Assembly (NCBI GenBank): GCA_964485695.1
Contig: CAZAKZ010000082.1
Location: 1-25,033 of the forward strand
DNA: 25,033 bases
Direction: 5' to 3'
Origin: CAZAKZ01 sp964485695
Lineage (GTDB): Bacteria; Planctomycetota; JAFGQW01
Shown one piece after another: positions 14,250 to 21,152 of the stretch. A program made the position numbers and the translations under genes. The first letter of the stretch is position 1. Each line of letters opens with the position of its first letter. The notes below the pieces were generated by a model. It was not told the origin of the DNA and ran no database searches. It saw only the letters and a list, made by a program, of their open reading frames with translations.

Positions 14250-16775
14250 CTACTTCACGAGGGTGATCAGGACCGTGTTCGAGATGTCCCGGATACCGGA
14301 GGGGGATGGGGGATGGAGGGTCACGAACGCGGAGTATATCCTCAGACCGACCAGTTGTGGAAACGGCGGGATCACGATCTTCGCCCGCGCCTCCCCGTCC
14401 GGACCGATCGTGCCCCGGTAGTCCACGAACACCTGCGGCCAGAAGTCGTGGACCGAGACCTGCAGGAGTCCGTCCGGACTCAGCCCGAGCCGGCGGGTGT
14501 CGATGGTGATCGGCCCCGTACCGAGCGAGGAACCCGCCTGGTACGGGAGGCCGGCGGAATCGCTCGCCATGAGGGTGAAGGTGGCCGTCCCACCGATGCG
14601 GGGCGTACCGCTCGCGGCCAGTTGCGTGAACTTCACCTTGGCGACAAAACCGTCTCCGGATCCGCTCAGCCCTCCTCCGTACGTCAGATCGGGCCCGAGC
14701 TTCACGGGAAACGTCTTCTCGTCGCTGAAGGTCTTGCCGGCCACGAAGGCGTTGCCGGAGGGCGTGACCGCAATCCCCCAGGCTTCATCCGCCATGGCGC
14801 CCCCCACGAAACCGCTGTAGTGCAGGAACCGGCCGGACGAATCGATCTTCGCCATGAATCCGTCCCCGTTCCCTCCGTAGGTGAGTTGCGGCCCCTCCTT
14901 GACCGGAAACGCGGACGTCGGAGTGTTGGTTTGGCCGCATACGTACGCATGGCCCCGGGCGTCGACGTCTATCCCCGCTGAGCTGATCCCTCCGACCAGC
15001 CCGCACCAGACCAGGCTTGAGCCCGAGGGACTCACTTTCGCTACCAGGCTGCACCCGGCCAGATTCAGGTTCGGTCCGACCACGAGCGGCAGCGTGTTCG
15101 CCGGACTGATGGAATAGCCTGCAACGTACGCGTGGCCCGTCGCATCCACGGCCACGCCACCCAATCCGTCTCTATCAGATCCTCCGATATAGCCACAGTA
15201 GTCCAGCCCCGTTCCGGCTGCATTCACCCTGGCGACGAAGCCGTCTCCGTATCTGCCGGGAGATGCGTGCTTGAGACTCGGGCCCACCTTTACCGGAAAG
15301 CTGGTCGGCGTGCTCACTGTCCAGCCAACGACGTACGCGTTGCCGAGTGCATCCACGGCGACGTCCAAGGCGGCCTCATTGAGCGCCCCTCCGATGTAAC
15401 CGCAGTACACGAGCTTTTTCCCCGAGGCGTCGACCTTGGCGATGAAGCCATCCGGAGTAAACGCCCAGGGGTCATTGAACGTCAGGTCCGGGCCGACGCT
15501 CGTCGGAAAGGGCGTCCCATGGGTGATGGTCATCGGATCCCGGCTCCCCGTTGCGCCGACCACGTACGCGCATCCGCTCTTGTCCACCGCGATTCCGCGT
15601 CCATAGTCGTCGCGCTCGCCCCCTATATACCCACAGTATACGAGGCTCGATCCATCCGCCGACACCTTGGCCACGAAGCAATCGAGGCCTCTGGCACCAT
15701 TGAACGTCAGGTCCGGACCCCCCTTCACCGGAAACGAGTCTTCCTTGCTGCCAGTGTGGCCAAAGACGTACGCGCATCCGTGGGAATCGACGGCAATATC
15801 GTACAGGAACTCATCGCTCGTCCCCCCGATGTACCCGCAGTAGATCAGTTTCGTGCCGCTTGCGTCGACCTTTGCCACGATGCCTTCCCGGCGACCGTTA
15901 TACTTCGTGCTCGGCCCGACCTTCACGGGAAAGGTCGGCGTACCGCAGCACGTAATCCCGCCAACGTACGCGTTGCCCTGTGAATCCACGTCGATGCCAT
16001 AGAGCCCATCGTCTCCCGTGCCGCCGAGGTAGCCGCAGTACACGTACACCGCCGGGTCGATGACGAGCGGTCGATCTTCCGCATGGTTTCCCACTCGAAA
16101 GCCGACCACGGCCTCCCCCGCTGTGGACTCAATCGTATAGGCGACGTTCACGGTTGACCGCCCGCCGCCCTGGTTTTGCTGGAAAGCGACCGGTGGGGCG
16201 TCCTCGAACGCCCCGACCGACGTCTCGATCCTGAGCGCTCCGCCGGAGGTTCTCTTCAAGGACGAGACGCCGCGATACCGAAGCCGTATCCGCCCGGGAT
16301 CCGCTCCCGGCTTCACCCGAAATTCGTACTTGATCGCATTCACTTCGGCCCGGTACATGAGGTCAATTCCCGGCCAGAGCTCCTCGTACACGACCTGGCC
16401 ATAGCTCCGGAGTCCCGTCTTCCACGCTTCCTCCGGTCCACGGAAGTAGCTGAAGACTGCCGCCCGCCGGTCAGCGCCCCGAAGCTTGACCTCGGGGTTT
16501 CTGCCCACGAAGTCGACCTTCACCACCCAGTCACGTTGCTTCCCCCGGAGCGCGAAGGTGATCCCCTCCTCGGTGAAGAAGACCGTCTTCTCCTTCCCTT
16601 GAACGTAGTACCGCACCGCTTCCGGGTAGATCCCTCGGTTCTCGATGAAGTGCAGCGGGATCCGAAGGGGATAGGGGGAGAGTCCAGGTGTTCTGCCAGC
16701 TTCCTGAGCGGACACCACGGAAGATGCGACGATCCACAACAGGGCTCCGAAGACTCGAAGGCTTCGCATTGTCAT
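14250..16775 (-). CDS. Exported SBBP seven-repeat beta-propeller protein with common C-terminal module
   Basis: An 841-residue protein. The signal peptide ends VVSA before Q. Residues ~38-235 match the DUF7948-type N-terminal domain that often precedes SBBP repeats (LHFIENRGIYPEAVRYYV, FFTEEGITFAL, LWPGIDLMYR). Residues ~244-715 hold seven SBBP repeats, each with a YCGYIGG-type start, VAVDxxGNAYVxG, FPVKxGP and DGFVAKV. They should form a closed propeller. Residues ~723-841 are the common C-terminal module, closest to that at 21153-22814 (both have YQ-GSSLGTGPI and GLSPDGL). A second ATG lies two codons in; the ribosome site (GGGAAG) is not decisive. It is the first gene of a two-gene operon. 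SBBP proteins are extracytoplasmic and mostly uncharacterised. Confidence 0.93.
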   Translation of the reverse strand: MTMRSLRVFGALLWIVASSVVSAQEAGRTPGLSPYPLRIPLHFIENRGIYPEAVRYYVQGKEKTVFFTEEGITFALRGKQRDWVVKVDFVGRNPEVKLRGADRRAAVFSYFRGPEEAWKTGLRSYGQVVYEELWPGIDLMYRAEVNAIKYEFRVKPGADPGRIRLRYRGVSSLKRTSGGALRIETSVGAFEDAPPVAFQQNQGGGRSTVNVAYTIESTAGEAVVGFRVGNHAEDRPLVIDPAVYVYCGYLGGTGDDGLYGIDVDSQGNAYVGGITCCGTPTFPVKVGPSTKYNGRREGIVAKVDASGTKLIYCGYIGGTSDEFLYDIAVDSHGCAYVFGHTGSKEDSFPVKGGPDLTFNGARGLDCFVAKVSADGSSLVYCGYIGGERDDYGRGIAVDKSGCAYVVGATGSRDPMTITHGTPFPTSVGPDLTFNDPWAFTPDGFIAKVDASGKKLVYCGYIGGALNEAALDVAVDALGNAYVVGWTVSTPTSFPVKVGPSLKHASPGRYGDGFVARVNAAGTGLDYCGYIGGSDRDGLGGVAVDATGHAYVAGYSISPANTLPLVVGPNLNLAGCSLVAKVSPSGSSLVWCGLVGGISSAGIDVDARGHAYVCGQTNTPTSAFPVKEGPQLTYGGNGDGFMAKIDSSGRFLHYSGFVGGAMADEAWGIAVTPSGNAFVAGKTFSDEKTFPVKLGPDLTYGGGLSGSGDGFVAKVKFTQLAASGTPRIGGTATFTLMASDSAGLPYQAGSSLGTGPITIDTRRLGLSPDGLLQVSVHDFWPQVFVDYRGTIGPDGEARAKIVIPPFPQLVGLRIYSAFVTLHPPSPSGIRDISNTVLITLVK
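14630..16046 (-). repeat. Seven tandem ~200-bp coding repeats (SBBP)
   Basis: The repeats encode the SBBP blades. ACGTACGC recurs at about 14939, 15124, 15330, 15561, 15766 and 15963, roughly every 200 bases, showing DNA-level as well as protein-level similarity. Repeat 3 carries a ~10-residue insertion and repeat 6 is shortened (WCGLVGG). Confidence 0.85.
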
Positions 16776-16916
16776 CTCTGCTTCCCGTCAAACGACCGAT
16801 TCGAACTCTATCTCATGAAGTATACCCGGACAATCCAGGCATTGAACTGACTGCAGGCATCGGCCTCTCGATGACGTGTAATTCTTCCCGATAAACGTGT
16901 TTTGTACGTGACCCTA

Positions 16917-16934
16917 TGTTAGGAATGTGTTAGG
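16917..16934. promoter_or_regulatory. TGTTAGG direct repeat, 11-bp period
   Basis: TGTTAGG occurs at 16917-16923 and 16928-16934, a 7-4-7 layout with an 11-bp period. This is the geometry of many OmpR/PhoB-type response-regulator sites. It lies in the 233-bp divergent region between the SBBP gene (-) and the HNH gene (+). Confidence 0.3.
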
Positions 16935-17008
16935 GTATTTGGTGCGCACCCGATCAACGTTTCATTTCTATTCTGCATGGGGATTCATGCTGCACCTGGA
17001 GGTTTTCG

Positions 17009-18310
17009 ATGATCGCACCTGCACCCACATCTACCCTCTCTATTCCTGTTGTTCCGCTCGCCTCCGCTGACCAGATCCATACCTACCTGGTCGAGGCCTT
17101 CCGTATCGGCAACCGCGCACGGCTGCGCTTTGCCCGTCTTCTCACCGCACTTTCATCCTCCAGGCAATACTTGCAGCTAGGCCATCCCAGCATCGTGCAG
17201 TACGCCAGGCGACACTTCGGAATGCAGCGCTCCGAGACGTACGAGCACCTGCGCGTGGCGGAGATCATCGATGAACTCCCCATGTGCCGGGAGGCATTCG
17301 AAGACGGGAAGCTCTCCTGGTCTTCGCTGAAGTTGATCACGCGCGTTGCGACGAGCGATACCGAGAAGTCGTGGCTGGGGTTCGCCCGGGACCGATCCTT
17401 CAATGAACTCCGGGCCGAGGTGCGGGACGCCGTCCGGAAGAACCGGTCTCACCCTCGCACCGACCGGTACGGTCTCCCCAACCTCACGGTGAAGTTCACG
17501 CTGGAGTTGACCCTGGAGGAAAAGCAGCGGCTGGAAACCGCGCTCGAGAAAGCGGGTGCGGAGATCGCGCCGGCCATGGGGGCGGAGAAACTGGAGCCGA
17601 GGGAGGTTCTCCTCTATATTGCGGAGCGCTTTCTGAAAACGGATTCCGAGGGAACACCGGAGGGACGCGAAGCGCGAGGTGATAGCCCGTACACGATCCT
17701 GTATCACCAGTGTCAAGAATGCCGACAGACGCGGCTCATGACCGGGGACGGTCCGGTCGAGGTATCTTCCGAGAGCGTGGATCGTCTGGGTGGCGCCGCC
17801 GCTGTAGATGTCCTGGAAGAAGACATTGATCGACAGAATCCGGTGGGTCTTGCCCGCCGGGTGAAGCTTCGCGACGGGGGCATGTGTCAGAATCCGGGGT
17901 GTGGTCACAAGGGGAAGCTCCACGCGCACCATATCGAACACCGGTCTCACGGCGGCCGGACCCATCCGGCGAACGAGGTCGCAGTGTGCACCCGGTGCCA
18001 TGCGCTGTTGCACGCGGGCCTTCTCCGGGTCTCAGGGGACATGGATACGGGGCTGAGTTGGCAGCCCCGGTCGGAGAGGATCGCCGTGGACTCCGGTCCC
18101 GACGCGGCCGCCCTCATGGAGATCCCGATGGTCAAGCAGTCTGCAGTTACAGACACTGCTGATATCAAGACGGTCTCCGGCGCGCTCGAGCGCCTAGGCT
18201 TCTCGAGGAGGGAAGCCCGCGCCCGGGTGGAGCGGGCCTGGAGCGAGGTTGCGAAAGACGGGCAAGCCCTGGAGGAGAATGTGCTTCTTACGCAAGCGCT
18301 CAGGGCTTAG
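17009..18310 (+). CDS. HNH endonuclease-domain protein with RuvA-C-like tail
   Basis: A 433-residue soluble protein. The N-terminal half is helical (LASADQIHTYLVEAFRIGNR, FGMQRSETYEHLRVAEII) and recalls the DUF222-style domains that precede HNH modules in stand-alone chromosomal proteins. The HNH module (~286-330) is complete: MCQNPGC and VCTRCH supply four zinc cysteines, HH at 307-308 holds the catalytic His, the Asn is in PANEVAV, and the last His is in LLHAG. The final ~60 residues (ALERLGFSRREARARVERAW, then LEENVLLTQALRA) look like the RuvA C-terminal helical domain that contacts RuvB. The ATG has GGAGG six bases upstream. No restriction, toxin or intron partner lies nearby. Target unknown. 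Confidence 0.85.
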   Translation: MIAPAPTSTLSIPVVPLASADQIHTYLVEAFRIGNRARLRFARLLTALSSSRQYLQLGHPSIVQYARRHFGMQRSETYEHLRVAEIIDELPMCREAFEDGKLSWSSLKLITRVATSDTEKSWLGFARDRSFNELRAEVRDAVRKNRSHPRTDRYGLPNLTVKFTLELTLEEKQRLETALEKAGAEIAPAMGAEKLEPREVLLYIAERFLKTDSEGTPEGREARGDSPYTILYHQCQECRQTRLMTGDGPVEVSSESVDRLGGAAAVDVLEEDIDRQNPVGLARRVKLRDGGMCQNPGCGHKGKLHAHHIEHRSHGGRTHPANEVAVCTRCHALLHAGLLRVSGDMDTGLSWQPRSERIAVDSGPDAAALMEIPMVKQSAVTDTADIKTVSGALERLGFSRREARARVERAWSEVAKDGQALEENVLLTQALRA

Positions 18311-18339
18311 TTGGACAGCAAGGTCTTTTTCCATATTAT
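18311..18339 (+). promoter_or_regulatory. Candidate sigma70 promoter for a leaderless CPBP message
   Basis: TTGGAC (18311-18316), a 17-base spacer and TATTAT (18334-18339, five of six) lie directly after the HNH stop. Transcription would start about seven bases later, at or next to the ATG at 18347, which has no ribosome site. The two observations support each other. Confidence 0.5.
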
Positions 18340-18346
18340 ACGTCCC

Positions 18347-18976
18347 ATGAATACGAAGAACATCGACCTCAGATCCCGCTCGACCCTCGAGGTATGTGCC
18401 GTCCTCCTCACCGGCGCCCTGCACCTCGTGTTCGAGGAGGTGTTCCACCAGAAGGCTGCCTTCATCGCCCTGGCACTGCTCGGCTGGGGCACATACCTGG
18501 GTCTCTCCATCCGCAAGGACCGCAGTGTCCTGAAAGAGTGGGGCATGAGACTGACCGGCTTCCGCCGGGCCATGGCCGCCCCCTCCCTTGTCCTCCTCAC
18601 CGGCGCCGCCGTCCTGGCGATGATCGGGCTCCTGCGGAACACCCTCACCCTGAATCTCCACATGGCGCCGCTCCTCGTCCTCTATCCGGTGTGGGGCATC
18701 GCCCAGCAGTTCATGGTCCAGGCCATGGTCTCCCGCAACCTGCACCGCCGCATCGCCTCGCCCTGGATCGTCACCCTCATTGCCGCTCTCCTGTTCGGCG
18801 TGGTCCACTGGCCCGACCCGTTCCTGATGCCGGCCACCTTCACCCTGGCCCTGGTGTTCACGCCGATCTACCTGAAGCAGAGGCACATCCTCCCGCTGGG
18901 GCTCTGCCACGGCTGGCTCGGCGTCCTGGCCTACTACTGGCTTCTCGGCAAGGACCCTTGGCTGGAATTGTTTTAG
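18347..18976 (+). CDS. CPBP-family intramembrane protease-like protein
   Basis: A 209-residue membrane protein with about six hydrophobic segments. It follows the CPBP (Abi/Rce1-like) plan: motif 2 as FGVVHWP (His154) and motif 3 as GLCHGW (His188). Motif 1, normally EExxxR, is QQFMVQ (Gln120-Gln121), so the catalytic Glu pair is absent. I recall similar QQ-type relatives, but that needs checking. It may be an altered protease or a non-catalytic member. I chose the ATG at 18347 on the promoter evidence; a TTG at 18311 would add 12 residues that lie in the promoter. It converges on the next gene with a one-base gap. Substrate unknown. Confidence 0.75.
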   Translation: MNTKNIDLRSRSTLEVCAVLLTGALHLVFEEVFHQKAAFIALALLGWGTYLGLSIRKDRSVLKEWGMRLTGFRRAMAAPSLVLLTGAAVLAMIGLLRNTLTLNLHMAPLLVLYPVWGIAQQFMVQAMVSRNLHRRIASPWIVTLIAALLFGVVHWPDPFLMPATFTLALVFTPIYLKQRHILPLGLCHGWLGVLAYYWLLGKDPWLELF

Positions 18977-18977
18977 A

Positions 18978-19823
18978 TCACCCGAAGGCCAAGCGCAGGA
19001 GCACCAGGACATTGAGGGCGATGTAGCCGTGGTATCCGAGCAGGGCTCCGCGCTGCACCTGGGTGCGTTCCAGAATCCGGTCAGGGCCGGCGGACTCCGG
19101 ACAGGCCGAGACCTGTCTCTCCAGGAACTGCCGGGCGAACACCGCCTCGAGGATGAAGATCACGACCCAGGGATACAGGGCGGAGAGGCCGGCCCAGGCC
19201 AGACGGGTTCCTTCCGGAACGGGGATGAAGCGACCGGCCGCCACCACCACGAGTGGCGCCAGGACGGCCAGCCAGGGAAACGCGCCGTATCGATACGTAT
19301 ACCGGTCCGCCCGTTCCTCGCAGAATGCCGCCGTCTCCAGAAAGGAATGGTAGTGCATGATGTCATAGGCGTGCCGGCGACCCGCGCTATCGAGGCGACG
19401 CCGGACTTCCTGCAGCAAGGAAACGATGCCCCTCAAATTGGTGTTGAGATTGAGGAACGTGTCATTCGTCCAGAGCCTGGCACGGCCTCCGAAAAGGGGT
19501 ACGGTGATAAAGGTGACGCAGGTCACAGCCTCGAATGGAACGAATTTTTCCGTCCGGCCGAGGCGCTGCTCCACGCCGTCCTCTCGGAGCAGGACGCGCT
19601 GGCCGGTATGGATGGAAGCGGCCCTCCAGGCGAGGCCGCCCGCCAGGGCGCTCACGGCCAGCGATACCCCGATGGTCACAAGAGGCAGGAGGCCCACATC
19701 GGAAACCACGGCGCATGGGAAGAGCGCGACCGCGACCATGGCGCTGCACATGAGGAGAATGAAGAAGTGCAAGCAGCCCTTCACGTGGTCGCGATACAGG
19801 AAGAGGCGCTCATTTTCGGGCAT
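18978..19823 (-). CDS. Membrane protein with bacterial PH-like segment
   Basis: A 281-residue protein with about five hydrophobic segments: two near the N-terminus (~15-70), then two and a last one in the C-terminal half (~165 onward). Between them, ~75-145 is a soluble beta-rich stretch (VLLREDGVEQRLGRTEKFVP, FEAVTCVTF, LNLNTNLRGI, then an amphipathic helix) that resembles the bacterial PH/YcxB-like domains of membrane proteins. I chose the ATG at 19823. A GTG at 19844 would add seven residues but overlaps a hairpin that lies after the upstream gene. No ribosome site is clear for either. Function unknown. Confidence 0.65.
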   Translation of the reverse strand: MPENERLFLYRDHVKGCLHFFILLMCSAMVAVALFPCAVVSDVGLLPLVTIGVSLAVSALAGGLAWRAASIHTGQRVLLREDGVEQRLGRTEKFVPFEAVTCVTFITVPLFGGRARLWTNDTFLNLNTNLRGIVSLLQEVRRRLDSAGRRHAYDIMHYHSFLETAAFCEERADRYTYRYGAFPWLAVLAPLVVVAAGRFIPVPEGTRLAWAGLSALYPWVVIFILEAVFARQFLERQVSACPESAGPDRILERTQVQRGALLGYHGYIALNVLVLLRLAFG

Positions 19824-19841
19824 GGTGCCGGCTGTACGGAG

Positions 19842-19870
19842 CACGAGCGTGCAGAAAACTGCACGCCCGT
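19842..19870 (-). terminator. Hairpin after the gene at 19875, possible terminator
   Basis: CGTGCAG (19848-19854) and CTGCACG (19859-19865) form a 7-bp stem with an AAAA loop (TTTT on the minus strand). Outer CACG/CGTG bases (19842-19845, 19867-19870) could extend it past a small internal loop. No T run follows, so efficiency as an intrinsic terminator is doubtful. Confidence 0.4.
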
Positions 19871-19874
19871 GAAG

Positions 19875-21092
19875 TTACTTGATCGTGAATCCCGCTGTAT
19901 TTGCGATGGCGCTGATGGCGACGGCCTTGATAGTCACGAAGGAAACGAAGAACCTAAGTCCCTTCAGCTGGGCAATGGCCGGAACGACAATGGAGGCAAC
20001 GGCGCTCCCGTTCACGTCCAGGACCCCCGTGAAGTTGACGAAGAGGGTCGGTGCCGCCTGCGAGAGGAAGAACAGCTGGTCCGGGGTGAGGTCCACGATA
20101 CCGGCGGGCGTCGGGATGCCTGGATTCGTCGACAGCGAAGCGGCGGCCAGGTAGAGAGCGCCCGGGCTGCCCGGCTCCTTGAACCGCATGCTCAGGGTGG
20201 ATCCGGGCATGGGGTCGCCGGCGGCAATGATGTGCCTCGAGCCATAGACCTCGATATCCCCCGCCCCGACCAGATTGGTCACGGTGCTCAAGCCGCCGCT
20301 CCGGTCGACGCGGTAGACGTTGAAGTTGGTGTTGGCGCAGGATCCGGCCAGGACCCATTCGTCGCGCACACGGTCATAGGCCAGGCCGGGGAAACAGCCG
20401 TTGAAGCCGCCCCGGAGGGTGGTCATGACCCCGGAAACGGTATCGACGCTGACCAGGCTGTTCTGCTGGGCGATGACAGCGAGACCCGTCCGGGCGTCGC
20501 TCATGATATCGATGGAGTTGTTGATGCTGACATTCGTGTGGATCGTCTTGTTGCTCCCGTCGGGGGCGATGAGGTAGAGATTCGGTATCTCCCCTACCAC
20601 GTATCCGCCCGAGCCGATATCCACGGCGATGCCGCGAGGCTTGCCCTTGCCGAGGCCAGGCTTCGGCGTAATTGTGGTGACGGTACCGAGGCGGTCGATG
20701 CGGAGGACCAGGATGCCGCCTGAACCGATGGGCACCATGTAGAAGCCGGCGGGATCCACGGTGAGGTTCTCGTAGATGTACGAGGTGAACTTGGCCACGG
20801 TGGTCACCGTGCCCGTGGGCGTGACCGTGGCCAGGATCGCCATACGGGAGGCGGTGTCCCAGCCCAGGACGGCCATGTCCACGTTGTCGGTGGCCATGGT
20901 AAGGGCGGTGACCGTAAAGGGCATGGCGAACAGGGTCTTGACCGTGCCGCCCGGGGTGATGCCGACGATGGAGTTGCCCGAGGACACGGGCGCGACGTAG
21001 TCCCCGACATTCAGCTGCCCGGGACAGGGAGCGCACGGCAGGAGCCCGATCAGGAACACGGCTGCCAGGAAACACAGGATCTTGCGATTCAT
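19875..21092 (-). CDS. Exported propeller-like protein with common C-terminal module
   Basis: A 405-residue protein with a signal peptide (MNRKILCFLAAVFLIGLLPCAPCPG, then Q). The Cys at 23 and 26 are not in a good lipobox, because Pro precedes the first. The body (~28-285) repeats ITPGGTVKTLF, VTPTGTVTTVAKF, IDRLGTVTTI and VDTVSGVMTTL units, a compact propeller-like arrangement. VYGSRH (~280) marks the junction, and the C-terminal module (~292-405) has GDPMPGSTL, FVNFTGVLDVNGSAVASI and GLRFFVSF, ending NTAGFTIK, closest in its ending to paralogue 2. AAAGGAGAA lies nine bases before the ATG. It starts 60 bp after the beta-helix gene and is probably co-transcribed with it. Function unknown. Confidence 0.88.
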   Translation of the reverse strand: MNRKILCFLAAVFLIGLLPCAPCPGQLNVGDYVAPVSSGNSIVGITPGGTVKTLFAMPFTVTALTMATDNVDMAVLGWDTASRMAILATVTPTGTVTTVAKFTSYIYENLTVDPAGFYMVPIGSGGILVLRIDRLGTVTTITPKPGLGKGKPRGIAVDIGSGGYVVGEIPNLYLIAPDGSNKTIHTNVSINNSIDIMSDARTGLAVIAQQNSLVSVDTVSGVMTTLRGGFNGCFPGLAYDRVRDEWVLAGSCANTNFNVYRVDRSGGLSTVTNLVGAGDIEVYGSRHIIAAGDPMPGSTLSMRFKEPGSPGALYLAAASLSTNPGIPTPAGIVDLTPDQLFFLSQAAPTLFVNFTGVLDVNGSAVASIVVPAIAQLKGLRFFVSFVTIKAVAISAIANTAGFTIK

Positions 21093-21152
21093 GTCGGTTG
21101 TTCTCCTTTCAGTGGACGGGTGCGGCTGAGCCGGCAGGAAAACCTTTCATTT

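Noticed and set aside
13224..14981. Plus-strand frame of 585 codons opposite the SBBP operon
   Set aside because: It crosses the boundary of two real minus-strand genes, is Arg-rich and lacks any domain.
14630..16046. Periodic ~200-bp repeats as a CRISPR-like or satellite array
   Set aside because: The repeats keep one reading frame and encode SBBP blades; there are no short repeats with unique spacers.
17009..18310. HNH gene as part of a group I/II intron, intein or restriction system
   Set aside because: No intron ends, intein splice motifs, methyltransferase or partner nuclease occur beside it; it has its own ribosome site and full-length domains.
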